The notes under the pieces were generated by a model that was not told the DNA's origin, did no database searches, and saw only the letters and a program-made list of their open reading frames with translations. This document shows, piece after piece, positions 1-8,142 of a stretch of 21,324 nucleotides of DNA. Both the position numbers and the translations under genes were made by a program. Position 1 is the stretch's first letter. The number at the start of each line of letters is the position of its first letter. This DNA is from RI-106 sp964496875 (GTDB lineage Bacteria > Cyanobacteriota > Vampirovibrionia > Obscuribacterales > Obscuribacteraceae): the NCBI GenBank assembly GCA_964496875.1, contig CAZCBH010000086.1, positions 1 to 21,324 of the forward strand. The letters run 5' to 3'.

Positions 1-2
1 GC

Positions 3-800
3 TTGAGAGCCGTGTCGCTCTCGCAGGACCCAGCCTATTCCGTATTGAAGAATGAGCTTGTTTGCGGATATCGAGATATCTCGAAAGAGAGTTATGCCGG
101 TTTCTCCGGGGCACATCGCCCTGACGGCAATGCCATAAAGACCACCAATGGAGCCGGACCGCATAATTTGCAGACCTTTATTCTTGCCTCCGACGGCACG
201 GTGCTGCATTGTCTGCCCGGATACTGGAACCCGCAGGATCTGGTTCGGGAGATTGAATTTGCGGGGCGGCTGCACGATCTCTGGACCAATCCGTCTCTTT
301 CTCGCACCGCCAAAGATCAAGCTTTTCGGAGCATGCAGCTCGCCCATGTTCATGAACATCCGCAGGCCATGGTGCGTCGCTCCAACATGCAGGGCTTCGA
401 CAAGAAGTACGAGGCCAAGCACAGGCTCCATACGTCAGACACCGTAAACAATGTCCAGCTTGCCAGTCTGGCTTTGCAAAAGGGGCAGAAGATTCCTGCT
501 GGAGCCTTCAAAACCACCGATGTGATCATGCATGAGCGCATGGCGGCAAGACCATTTCTGCCTTTCAATCAATTCGATGTCGCCCATTTTGTCGACTATG
601 GAAGACCTAAGTACGATAAGAATGAGGACTTTCGCAATGGCAGCGGCATGCTTGTGGATCGTAACGGGGCAAAGTCGCAAGAGATGCTCGGTCAGGTTCC
701 CCAGAAGAAGCAAAAGCGAAAAGCCGGCAAGATGCGCCGCGTCGTCCAGGCCGGGGGGCGGGGAGTGGTAAACTACGGTCTGAGAGCCGCCCTGCGCTAG
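3..800 (+). CDS. Thioredoxin-like protein, C-terminal part (5' end outside window)
   Basis: The reading frame is open from the first bases. Its only in-window start near the edge is a TTG at base 3, so the true start is probably upstream. About 265 residues are visible. The stretch around residues 58-90 (FILASDGTVLHCLPGYW, then DLVREIEFA) resembles the beta-beta-alpha C-terminal half of thioredoxin-fold proteins, in which a 'DGxVLhxlpGyw' strand pair precedes the last helix. The redox CxxC motif, if there is one, would lie upstream and cannot be checked. The remainder is rich in His, Lys and Arg and ends in a very basic tail (KKQKRKAGKMRR), which is unusual for a thioredoxin. No signal peptide or membrane helix lies in the visible part. 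The fold assignment is an inference from one motif. The kinase gene begins 38 bp downstream on the same strand. Confidence 0.6.
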   Translation: MRAVSLSQDPAYSVLKNELVCGYRDISKESYAGFSGAHRPDGNAIKTTNGAGPHNLQTFILASDGTVLHCLPGYWNPQDLVREIEFAGRLHDLWTNPSLSRTAKDQAFRSMQLAHVHEHPQAMVRRSNMQGFDKKYEAKHRLHTSDTVNNVQLASLALQKGQKIPAGAFKTTDVIMHERMAARPFLPFNQFDVAHFVDYGRPKYDKNEDFRNGSGMLVDRNGAKSQEMLGQVPQKKQKRKAGKMRRVVQAGGRGVVNYGLRAALR

Positions 801-838
801 GGACGGCATATGTAATGCTTTAATAGTGTAGGTCCGCT

Positions 839-2818
839 TTGACCAGATTTCCGCCGGAGCTGTTAGAAAGGTATGAATACCTGAATCTGCTTGGAAAAGG
901 CGGCATGGGCATAGTCTATCTGGCCCGGGATCTGGTCCTCGGGCGAACGGTGGCGATTAAAACGCTGTCTAGCGCGGTTGCCTCCGAGAGCCAGTTGATA
1001 CGCTTTCAGAAAGAGGCTAAGGCTGCCGCCAAGCTCAATCATGATCACATTGTTCGGGTGATTGATTTTGGCGTCATGAAAAACGGGGACCCTTACATGG
1101 TGATGGACTATGTCCAGGGCTCCGACCTGAACGAGTTTCTCAAAGAGCGGAATCCGGATCTTATATTGAAACTGGACCTCGCCATTCAGATAGTCGGTGC
1201 CCTTGCCCATGCCCATGGCCAGGGAGTCGTCCATCGAGATCTTAAGTCCGCTAATATTGTCGTTGCCGAAGACGATGATGGTGAACCGCGTGCCATGGTG
1301 ATTGATTTCGGCATAGCTCAATTGAGCACCCTGGCGGTCCCGGCCGACAACACTCTTTTCGAGAGCACCGGCAACGCTGTCATAGGATCGCCCGGCTATA
1401 TCAGTCCGGAATCTATAAAAGCCGACCGGGTGGATTTTCGAACGGATATCTATTCTTTTGGTTGTGTGTTTTTCGAGATGCTCACCGGAAAGCTGCCATT
1501 TATCGGAGAGACTGCCCTGGCTACCATGGAGATGCATGTCAAAGCGGTGGTGCCGAGTGTGGTGCCTTCTGAATTGCGGTTTCATGAAGCGCCATTGTCT
1601 GAAGAGATTCTGGAATTCTTCGATACCATCATCCGAAGATGTTTGGCTAAAGACCCGGGCAAGCGATATCCATCCATGGAGCTTCTGCTCGAGGATTTGA
1701 GAGCAGCGAAGGCTCAAATTCTCGGATTTCTGGAGGCGCTGGAAGAGCTGGAGAACGCCAATGCCGAGCCGGAGCCGGCGGCAGGTCAGTCGCTTTCGTT
1801 TCCCTGGACAAAGGGATTTGCGAAACGTCCTGTTTTTATTCCGGTGGTGGTGCTTCTTATCGTCTCTTCTTCGGCGTTGGCAGTGATGTTCTGGCAATCG
1901 CAAGAGACAGCAAGCATTAATGAACGGGTCTCAAAGGACACCAAAGCCATGGAGGGTAAGCAATACCCGTATCTTGGCGAGGCTTTGAAAGTGACCCCTG
2001 ACGGCTATATCCCCGGTGATTTTCGAGTAACCGAAGTCGACGATGAAGATCTGATTGAAGGCAATTTCAAAGTCACCGATAACACTCTCGATTTCAAGTA
2101 TTCGAAGGTTTCCGATAAAGGACTGACTGCCCTTGATCTATCGGGTGTTCAGAAGATTGTGCTCGATTCCACCGCCATAACCGATCTCACTTTGTTTCAT
2201 CTTGCCAGATTTCCCTCGCTAAAGGAGATTTATGCGGACAATACAAAAATTACCGACAAAGGCATAAAAGCGATTTGTACCCTGCCTTTGCTTGACACAA
2301 TAAAAGTGGAAGGGACCGGTGTAACCGACAGTAGTATCAGGGCTCTATCGAAAGTGCCGAGGCTTTACCATCTCGATTTTGGTAAATGTTCCAGGATTAC
2401 CAAAGCGAGTGTGGCTTCCCTTAAGGCGATGCCCAGGCTTTCTCGAATAAGAATAACCAAGACGGCGATTCGGCTGCGCGATCTAAAAGATATGAACGGG
2501 CTTGCCAGAATAACAGACGAGTACAGCGATTTGACCCCGGCGGATATCGAAGCACTTTTCAGGATGAAGGGGTTGAGAAGACTTACCCTGACAGCGGCGG
2601 CTTTGACTGAGAGTCAGTTTTTGAGCCTGACTAGAATGCCTGAGTTGCGTATGCTGAACGTCGCTCGCTGTGCCGGTATTGGCGAGATCCAGGCGAATCG
2701 ATTTATGAGTATCCGCGATGATGTATTTGTGCAGTGGACACTGCCCTACAAAAAGACCTATCCGGCTGACTTCAGCTTCAAAAAGCTGATGAAAGAAGAA
2801 GGCGGCCGGGCTTATTAG
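839..2818 (+). CDS. Receptor-like Ser/Thr protein kinase with C-terminal leucine-rich repeats
   Basis: A 659-residue membrane kinase. Residues 12-290 form a complete Hanks-type (PknB-like) domain: glycine loop GKGGMG at 19-24, lysine K41 in VAIK, glutamate E59, catalytic HRD at 132-134 with K136 and N139, DFG at 156-158, and SPGYISPE at 184-191. All catalytic residues are present, so it should be active. The loop reads HRDLKSAN, with Ser instead of the commoner Pro. One hydrophobic helix spans about 331-352. Residues 425-615 carry roughly 23-residue repeats (ITDxxLxxLxxxPxLxxI) typical of leucine-rich repeats, predicted outside the cytoplasm. The TTG start is the only possible one: an in-frame TAG lies 15 bp upstream, and the next Met is inside the glycine loop. 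A weak GTAGG ribosome site precedes it. The 3' end overlaps the tyrS stop by 4 bp. The likely role is transducing an envelope or extracellular signal by phosphorylation; ligand and substrates are unknown. Confidence 0.93.
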   Translation: MTRFPPELLERYEYLNLLGKGGMGIVYLARDLVLGRTVAIKTLSSAVASESQLIRFQKEAKAAAKLNHDHIVRVIDFGVMKNGDPYMVMDYVQGSDLNEFLKERNPDLILKLDLAIQIVGALAHAHGQGVVHRDLKSANIVVAEDDDGEPRAMVIDFGIAQLSTLAVPADNTLFESTGNAVIGSPGYISPESIKADRVDFRTDIYSFGCVFFEMLTGKLPFIGETALATMEMHVKAVVPSVVPSELRFHEAPLSEEILEFFDTIIRRCLAKDPGKRYPSMELLLEDLRAAKAQILGFLEALEELENANAEPEPAAGQSLSFPWTKGFAKRPVFIPVVVLLIVSSSALAVMFWQSQETASINERVSKDTKAMEGKQYPYLGEALKVTPDGYIPGDFRVTEVDDEDLIEGNFKVTDNTLDFKYSKVSDKGLTALDLSGVQKIVLDSTAITDLTLFHLARFPSLKEIYADNTKITDKGIKAICTLPLLDTIKVEGTGVTDSSIRALSKVPRLYHLDFGKCSRITKASVASLKAMPRLSRIRITKTAIRLRDLKDMNGLARITDEYSDLTPADIEALFRMKGLRRLTLTAAALTESQFLSLTRMPELRMLNVARCAGIGEIQANRFMSIRDDVFVQWTLPYKKTYPADFSFKKLMKEEGGRAY

Positions 2819-4113
2819 AGGTTGATGCGAATAAAGCGTCTTCTACCCACCTGGAGCACTATAGAGCCTCCCTGGCCCGGGTTGATGGACTGATTTGCGT
2901 CTTTGACCTGATCGCCATCAATACGCACACCGCCGTCCGCGATCAGGCGTTTGGCCTGCCCTGAACCGCTCGCCAGCTCGGTGTCGACCAGAAGACGAAA
3001 TAGCGGTTTTTCTTCGGTCAGCTGATACTCTGGCATGTCGTCGGGAATCAGCCGTTTGCTATGAATGGTATCCCATTCGGTGAGGGCTTCTCTGGCGGCG
3101 TCTTCGCCGTGGTATTGCAGAACAATCTGTTTTGCCAATCGGGCTTTTGCCTCCTTGGGGTTGCCGCCGGACTGGAGAAAGGTCTTGATTTCGTCCACTT
3201 CGGCGCCCGAAAGAGTGGTGGTGAGCTCGAAATATTTGACGATCAGCTCGTCTGGAATACGCATACATTTGCCGAACATGTCCGAGGGAGGCTCGGACAG
3301 ACCGATGAAATTGTCGTAGGTTTTGGACATCTTCTTGGCGCCGTCGGTGCCTTCTATAAGGGGCAGCAGAAATGCAACTTGCTGGTCGAGGTCATAGTGC
3401 GGCTGCAGTTCGCGACCTTGAAGGATGTTGAAGCGCTGATCCGTACCACCCAGCTCCACATCCGCTTCGATGGCGACCGAATCATAGCCCTGGAGAATCG
3501 GGTAGAAAAGCTCATGAAAAGAGATCGGTTGCTGGTTCTCCATCCTCTCGCCGAAAGCCTCTTTGGCAAGAAGCTGTTGAACCGTCACTTTGCCCGCCAG
3601 TTTGAGAATGTCATTCAAATTCATCGGAGCCAGCCACTCTTCGTTATTTCTGGTCTCGGTCTTATCTATGTCGAGAATCAGCCCCATCTGGTCTAGATAG
3701 GTCCGGGCATTCTCCTTGACTTGCTCCGAGGTGAGCTGCGGCCGGGTGGCGTTGCGTCCGGAGGGGTCCCCTATCTGGGCGGTGAATCCACCGATGATGA
3801 GAACAATCTGATGTCCGAAGTCCTGAAAAAGTCGCAGCTTGCGAAAGACCACCGAGTGCCCCAGGTGCAAATCGGTCGAAGTGGGGTCGACACCGAGCTT
3901 TACCCTCAGTTTGCGACCGGCTTTCTTTACTTCATAAAGCTTGCGGGCAAGCCCCATGTAACCGTCCGGCAAGATCTCGGCTCCGCGCCCCAGTTCGCGG
4001 GCTTCTTCGATGATCTCTGCGGGGATTTTTTCTTCGCTTTTTTTAGAGTCGGTTTGTGTGGCGTCCACCGTCTTTTCCTCGTCGCGTCTTTTGCGATTAT
4101 CGACTTTAATCAA
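2815..4113 (-). CDS. tyrS: Tyrosyl-tRNA synthetase
   Basis: A class I aminoacyl-tRNA synthetase that charges tRNA-Tyr in the cytoplasm. The 432-residue product shows the ATP-binding signature HLGH at 83-86 (in STDLHLGHS), the tyrosine-pocket segment GGTDQRFN from about 222, and the KMSKS-loop variant KMSKT at 261-265. A C-terminal S4 RNA-binding domain lies at about 370-430 (SGSGQAKRLIADGGVRIDG). The first 30 residues are a charged, probably disordered extension not needed for the fold. The start is a TTG at 4113: a strong AAGGAG ribosome site lies about 8 bases upstream, and no ATG offers a better choice. It is transcribed divergently from leuS and convergently with the kinase gene; the two stop codons share a TTAG tetranucleotide. 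Confidence 0.96.
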   Translation of the reverse strand: MIKVDNRKRRDEEKTVDATQTDSKKSEEKIPAEIIEEARELGRGAEILPDGYMGLARKLYEVKKAGRKLRVKLGVDPTSTDLHLGHSVVFRKLRLFQDFGHQIVLIIGGFTAQIGDPSGRNATRPQLTSEQVKENARTYLDQMGLILDIDKTETRNNEEWLAPMNLNDILKLAGKVTVQQLLAKEAFGERMENQQPISFHELFYPILQGYDSVAIEADVELGGTDQRFNILQGRELQPHYDLDQQVAFLLPLIEGTDGAKKMSKTYDNFIGLSEPPSDMFGKCMRIPDELIVKYFELTTTLSGAEVDEIKTFLQSGGNPKEAKARLAKQIVLQYHGEDAAREALTEWDTIHSKRLIPDDMPEYQLTEEKPLFRLLVDTELASGSGQAKRLIADGGVRIDGDQVKDANQSINPGQGGSIVLQVGRRRFIRINL

Positions 4114-4124
4114 AAGCGGCTCTC

Positions 4125-4140
4125 CTTACAATAATGTAAG
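4125..4140. promoter_or_regulatory. Palindrome in the tyrS leader
   Basis: A perfect 6-bp inverted repeat, CTTACA-ATAA-TGTAAG, ends at the tyrS ribosome-binding site. On the minus strand its last bases form the start of the AAGGAG motif. Its position would let either a bound protein or an mRNA hairpin affect tyrS translation or transcription. No family of regulator is recognised; a chance palindrome is possible. Confidence 0.35.
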
Positions 4141-4180
4141 TCGGATCAGTGAAAAATCTTTGCATGCCTCTTCCCTTTCG

Positions 4181-4209
4181 TTGAGCTTGGGTCGGGTCTG
4201 AGATAAGAT
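4181..4209 (+). promoter_or_regulatory. Candidate sigma70-type promoter of leuS
   Basis: TTGAGC at 4181-4186 and TAAGAT at 4204-4209 are separated by exactly 17 bp, each matching four of six consensus bases. Transcription would begin near 4216, giving a leader of about 26 bases that carries the AGGATAGAGG ribosome site (4221-4230) before the leuS ATG. Confidence 0.5.
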
Positions 4210-4241
4210 CAGCTACTTGTAGGATAGAGGATCGCTCAGCA

Positions 4242-6824
4242 ATGTCTAACCAGTACACCCCCCGCGAGATAGAAGAGAAGTGGCAGGATCAATGGGAGAA
4301 AGACGGCATCTATGCCGCCCATGACCTGGATAGTAAGCCGAAATTCTATTCGCTGGTGATGTTTCCCTATCCTTCCGGCGACCTGCACATGGGTCATATG
4401 AGGGTCTATACTATTTCGGATGTGATCTCGCGTCAGCGTCGCATGCAGGGCTATAACGTCCTCAATCCTATGGGTTGGGATGCTTTCGGTCTGCCCGCCG
4501 AGAACGCCGCCATCAAAAATAAGATGCATCCGGGCAAATGGACTCGCCAGAATATAAAGTTCATGCGCGATTCTCAGCTTAAAAAGCTCGGAACCAGTTA
4601 TGACTGGTCCAGGGAAGTCACCACCTGTGAAGCCGATTATTATCGCTGGACCCAGTGGCTGTTCCTGAAGCTCTACGAAAAGGGTCTTGCCGTCCGTAAA
4701 GAGGCGCCGGTCAACTGGTGTCCGGACTGTCACACGGTGCTCGCCAACGAGCAGGTCGTGGATGGAGCCTGCTGGCGTCATTCCGAGACCAAGGTCGAGC
4801 AGAAGCTGATGAGTCAGTGGTTTTTGAAGATTACAGACTATGCCGACGAGCTTCTCGATGATCTAGAAAAACTCACCGGCTGGCCAGAGCCGGTGCGCTT
4901 GATGCAGAAAAACTGGATCGGTCGCTCAGAAGGCGCTGAGCTGCACTTTACCGTGGACAGCAAACCCAATGTTCAGATTAGCGTTTTTACCACCCGTCCT
5001 GACACTGCATATGGTGTCAGTTATCTGGTTCTTGCTCCGGAGAATCCGCTTGTACAAGAATTGACTTCGCCCGACTGTCTTTCTGCGGTGAATGAATATG
5101 TCGAAGCCTCCCGGCATAAGACGGAACTCGAGCGTATCTCTACCGAGAAGTCCAAGACCGGTGTGCCTATCGGTTGTTCGGTAATCAACCCTTTTAACGG
5201 CGAGAGTGTGCCAATATGGGTTTCAGATTATGTCTTGATGAACTATGGCACCGGTGCGGTCATGGGTGTGCCTGCCCACGATGAAAGAGACTTTCTCTTT
5301 GCCAAATCCCATGGCTTGCCGGTGGTCGAGGTTATCTCCGCCGACGGCAAGGTTAGCGAAGGCGAGCTCGAAGAAGCCTATACCGAGCCGGGAATAATGG
5401 TCAACTCGGGCTCTTTCAACGGACTGAACAGTGCCGAAGCCAAGGTGAAAATGACCGAATGGGCAGCCGACAATGCTTCTGGCAAGAAGCGTGTCCAGTA
5501 TCGTTTACGTGATTGGCTGATTAGCCGTCAGCGCTACTGGGGCTGTCCTATTCCTCTGGTGCATTGCGAACATTGCGGCATAGTGCCGGTTCCTGAAAAG
5601 CAGCTTCCGGTCGAGCTTCCAGAGGATATCGACATCACCGGTGAAGGCGGTTCGCCTCTTACAAGGCATGACTCTTTCTTGAAGGTCGCCTGTCCTGCTT
5701 GCGGCAAAGATGCGCGGCGCGAAACAGACACCATGGATACCTTCATCGATTCGAGCTGGTATTTCCTTCGTTATGCTGACGCCAATAACGATACCACCGC
5801 ATTTTCCCGGGACAAGGCCGACTACTGGATGCCTGTTGACCAATATGTTGGCGGTATCGAGCACGCCATCCTGCATTTGCTCTATTCTCGCTTTTTTACA
5901 AAAGCCTTTCGCGACATAGGTCTGGTCCAGTGCGATGAGCCTTTCGCCAACTTGCTCTCCCAGGGTATGGTGACTAAATATTCCGAGATTTCGGGACGTA
6001 TAGAGAAGATGTCCAAGTCGAGGGGCAATGTGGTAGGCACCACCGCTTTCTTCGAAAAGTATGGTGCTGATGCCGCGCGTCTGTTTACTCTCTTTGCCGC
6101 TCCGCCGGAGCAAGAGCTGGAGTGGTCCGAAGAAGGGGCTGTGGGCCAGTATCGTTTCCTCGGTCGGATCTGGAGAATTGTGACGGATCTTCTCGAGCAT
6201 AGAGCGATAGAGGCTTATACCGGAGAGGTCGATCACGATAAGTTGGATGCGGAGAGCAAGAAGTTTCACATGCTCGTGCATAAAACCTTGAAGGCTGTGA
6301 CCAATGATCTCGATCCCGGTCGCTATGTCTTCAACACCGCCATCGCGCGCTGTATCGAGCTCAATAACGGACTCTATAAATACTGCCAGGAATTGAGCAG
6401 TGGTGGTGCCGCCAATGGTGGCTCTACCGAGAATCTCGCTCCGGTCGGCGAGAAGCTGAAAGCCGAGCAGAGACAACTGCTCTCGTTTGCGGTCCGTAAT
6501 TTGCTTCTCATGCTCGCTCCGATGGCGCCCCATCTTACCGAAGAGCTATGGAGTCGCACCGGTTTCATGGACGCCTACGGAAGCTCCATCCACGTGTTTT
6601 CCTGGCCGGGCTTCGACGATAAGTTGACGATAGACGACGAAGTGGAGCTGGTGCTTCAGGTGAACGGCAAAATAGTAAACAAGGTTCCTTGTGTCCGGGG
6701 CATGGAGAAGGCAGAAGTAGAAGAACTAGCCCTCGCCGACGAAAAGGTCAAAGCGAAGCTCAACGGTCAGTCGGTGAAGAAGGTTATCGTCGTTCCCAAC
6801 AAACTGGTCAATGTGGTTCTTTGA
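4242..6824 (+). CDS. leuS: Leucyl-tRNA synthetase
   Basis: Charges tRNA-Leu and edits mischarged products. The 860 residues match the usual bacterial length. The ATP-binding HIGH-type motif is HMGH at 49-52, and KMSKS lies at 589-593 (IEKMSKSRGNVV). A zinc-type CPDC segment precedes the insertion near residue 165 (NWCPDCHTVLANEQVVDG), and the CP1 editing domain occupies about 220-410 (TTRPDTAYGVSYLVLAPE, later GTGAVMGVPAHDERD). A second Cys pair set (CEHC, CPAC) lies near 440-490, followed by the DTFIDSSWYFLRY segment. The C-terminal anticodon-binding and tRNA-contacting domains are complete, ending LVNVVL. The ATG start is supported by a purine-rich AGGATAGAGG about 11 bases upstream. It is single-gene transcribed, with an intrinsic terminator about 110 bp after the stop. 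Confidence 0.98.
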   Translation: MSNQYTPREIEEKWQDQWEKDGIYAAHDLDSKPKFYSLVMFPYPSGDLHMGHMRVYTISDVISRQRRMQGYNVLNPMGWDAFGLPAENAAIKNKMHPGKWTRQNIKFMRDSQLKKLGTSYDWSREVTTCEADYYRWTQWLFLKLYEKGLAVRKEAPVNWCPDCHTVLANEQVVDGACWRHSETKVEQKLMSQWFLKITDYADELLDDLEKLTGWPEPVRLMQKNWIGRSEGAELHFTVDSKPNVQISVFTTRPDTAYGVSYLVLAPENPLVQELTSPDCLSAVNEYVEASRHKTELERISTEKSKTGVPIGCSVINPFNGESVPIWVSDYVLMNYGTGAVMGVPAHDERDFLFAKSHGLPVVEVISADGKVSEGELEEAYTEPGIMVNSGSFNGLNSAEAKVKMTEWAADNASGKKRVQYRLRDWLISRQRYWGCPIPLVHCEHCGIVPVPEKQLPVELPEDIDITGEGGSPLTRHDSFLKVACPACGKDARRETDTMDTFIDSSWYFLRYADANNDTTAFSRDKADYWMPVDQYVGGIEHAILHLLYSRFFTKAFRDIGLVQCDEPFANLLSQGMVTKYSEISGRIEKMSKSRGNVVGTTAFFEKYGADAARLFTLFAAPPEQELEWSEEGAVGQYRFLGRIWRIVTDLLEHRAIEAYTGEVDHDKLDAESKKFHMLVHKTLKAVTNDLDPGRYVFNTAIARCIELNNGLYKYCQELSSGGAANGGSTENLAPVGEKLKAEQRQLLSFAVRNLLLMLAPMAPHLTEELWSRTGFMDAYGSSIHVFSWPGFDDKLTIDDEVELVLQVNGKIVNKVPCVRGMEKAEVEELALADEKVKAKLNGQSVKKVIVVPNKLVNVVL

Positions 6825-6935
6825 TCTATTGATTCTCTGATGCATTGAGGCCCGTTTATCGGACCATATACTGCTTATCTGATCCGGTCAGACTGGCGTC
6901 GATCGCGGAGATTGGCGCTGGCTGAGCCATGGGCG

Positions 6936-6961
6936 CAAAAGACGGGCTCCGCCCGTTTTTG
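6936..6961 (+). terminator. Intrinsic (Rho-independent) terminator after leuS
   Basis: ACGGGC (6942-6947), loop TCC, GCCCGT (6951-6956), then a run of T to 6960. The stem is extended by an A-run on the 5' side (CAAAA at 6936-6940) that pairs with the T-run except for one bulged G, so it could work in both directions. It ends the leuS transcript and lies upstream of the chosen start of the next gene, arguing against the longer upstream reading. Confidence 0.85.
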
Positions 6962-6964
6962 CCA

Positions 6965-7007
6965 TCTTGGCAACCATGGTTACAGCTGGACTGGATAAGG
7001 GTAATCT
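6965..7007 (+). promoter_or_regulatory. Upstream element, copy 1 (5' of rhomboid-like gene)
   Basis: Begins TCTTGGCAACC (6965-6975), continues with TG, TTA, CTG, then TAAG (6996-6999) and TAATCT (7002-7007). The same ordered blocks occur at 8035-8080 before the nucleotide-sugar dehydratase gene. It ends 53 bp before the rhomboid-like ATG and probably contains that gene's promoter or an operator, though no convincing -35/-10 pair can be assigned. A small hairpin (GAGAC/GTCTC, 7014-7026) follows. Confidence 0.4.
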
Positions 7008-7060
7008 TATATAGAGACTCCAGGTCTCAGAATTCTCCTTTCAAAAGCAGGATAGACGAG

Positions 7061-7984
7061 ATGACTTACGGCCGGTCAGGCAACGATGTCCAGATTGATA
7101 CCCAGGGTGCAATTCCGATTGTGACCATGATGGTTATCTTCGGCTTCGTGGTCGCCTACGCTTTTATGAGCACCAACAAAATCGAGCTCTGGGAGCCCCA
7201 TGCCCTGGCGCAGCGCTGGATGGACAACAATAGTTTTACCGCTGTCACCATGCAGCAATGGATTGCCGGTCAACAATGGGAGAAGATTTTCGGGCAATTG
7301 CCCATGGCTTCTATGGCGGCATTCGCGGGCTTTCAGGTAATCGGAAACTCTTACTTTTTATGGTTCTTCGGCTCTAAAGTGGAGCAGAAAATGGGAGCAG
7401 GAAGATATTTCCTGCTCTGTCTTGCTGCCATGTACATACCTTATGTCGTCCTCTGGTACGAGGGTTATCGACTGGCCGACACCAATCACTATTACGGTCC
7501 CTGTTTCCTTATCCTCACGGTTCTAGGTGCTTACTTCCTGTTTCCCGAACCCAAAGAGATCAACACCAAATGGTTCAAACAGAGCCGTGGTGAGATTTTT
7601 GTTCGGGATCAACAGCAGGATTTAACCAAGAAGTACGAAAAACGCAACGTTAAGCTCTACATTCTCTTGTTTGCGTTGTATGAAGTGGGTTTGTACTTCT
7701 ATAGCATTAAAATTACTGCAGGCTATCTCACCTTCCACTGGTTGCCGGCTTTGGCCGGGTTGATCATGGGCTACTTAGTGGCCGGGTTTCTCGTATGGAG
7801 CGCCACCGGCTCTCTCCAGGACGGTGCCATCAAGCTCATGTGTATCCGTAAATACAACCAGATTCTCAAACTCGACGTCGGTCACGATGTGGCGATACGC
7901 GGTACTTCTATGGCGCTGGGCCTGCCTGAAGAGCGGGTCAAGGAATGGGTCAGCCAGCAGAAGGGCAAAATGAGCGTCAAATAG
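7061..7984 (+). CDS. Rhomboid-fold membrane protein, probably proteolytically inactive
   Basis: A 307-residue polytopic membrane protein with about six hydrophobic segments. The stretch GNSYFLWFFGSKVEQKMG (95-112) matches the rhomboid-family hallmark 'NmxxLwxFGxxVExxxG', and LTVLGAYFLFPEP (152-164) matches the segment after the active-site serine in rhomboid proteases. By hand alignment the catalytic GxSG is GPCF (146-149), the active-site His of the last helix is Ala230 (PALAGLIMG), and the His of the HxxxN motif is Gln92. It therefore looks like a pseudoprotease, comparable in principle to iRhoms or derlins. A soluble tail (about 255-307) follows the last helix. The ATG at 7061 is preceded by AGGA at a good distance. 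A reading from 6929 would run through the leuS terminator and is rejected. The role is unknown. Confidence 0.75.
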   Translation: MTYGRSGNDVQIDTQGAIPIVTMMVIFGFVVAYAFMSTNKIELWEPHALAQRWMDNNSFTAVTMQQWIAGQQWEKIFGQLPMASMAAFAGFQVIGNSYFLWFFGSKVEQKMGAGRYFLLCLAAMYIPYVVLWYEGYRLADTNHYYGPCFLILTVLGAYFLFPEPKEINTKWFKQSRGEIFVRDQQQDLTKKYEKRNVKLYILLFALYEVGLYFYSIKITAGYLTFHWLPALAGLIMGYLVAGFLVWSATGSLQDGAIKLMCIRKYNQILKLDVGHDVAIRGTSMALGLPEERVKEWVSQQKGKMSVK

Positions 7985-7999
7985 CGCTTTGCGGCATTG

Positions 8000-8015
8000 T
8001 TCGATTGTGATCGAA
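8000..8015. repeat. Small inverted/tandem repeat after the rhomboid-like gene
   Basis: TTCGAT-TGTG-ATCGAA is a perfect 6-bp inverted repeat, overlapping a partial tandem repetition of 'cgaNtgtgat' running to 8023. It lies 15 bp past the stop codon and has no T-run, so it is not a standard terminator. It might slow or bind something, or be chance. Confidence 0.3.
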
Positions 8016-8034
8016 TGTGATCGCTTGCCGTTTC

Positions 8035-8080
8035 TCTTGGCAACCCTGTTTAACCTGAATAGAGCCTAAGTTATTAATCT
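8035..8080 (+). promoter_or_regulatory. Upstream element, copy 2 (5' of nucleotide-sugar dehydratase gene)
   Basis: Repeats the block order of 6965-7007: TCTTGGCAACC (8035-8045), then TG, TTTA, CTG, TAAG (8067-8070) and TAATCT (8075-8080). It ends 62 bp before the TTG start. TTGGCA (8037-8042) could be a -35 element, but the base 17 bp on (TAGAGC) is a poor -10. A separate TAGAAT lies at 8092-8097. Confidence 0.4.
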
Positions 8081-8142
8081 CCTGACTAGTGTAGAATCGG
8101 CCCGATTTATAAGGTCATCTCCGTCAGTGGGGTCGATTACGC

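Noticed and set aside
863..1903. 346-codon frame on the minus strand inside the kinase gene
   Set aside because: It is fully antisense to a well-supported kinase domain. The translation is rich in His, Arg and Gln with no domain, the typical shadow of a biased plus-strand gene.
3061..3696. 211-codon plus-strand frame inside tyrS
   Set aside because: Antisense to the tyrS core; no domain and no start signal.
5505..6533. 342-codon minus-strand frame inside leuS
   Set aside because: Antisense to conserved leuS sequence including KMSKS; no ribosome site or recognisable protein.
7014..7026. GAGAC/GTCTC hairpin before the rhomboid-like gene
   Set aside because: Only five base pairs and no supporting context beyond its position in a leader.
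6929..7060. 44-residue N-terminal extension of the rhomboid-like protein
   Set aside because: It would be read through the leuS terminator hairpin, is hydrophilic and low in family similarity, and the ATG at 7061 has its own ribosome site.
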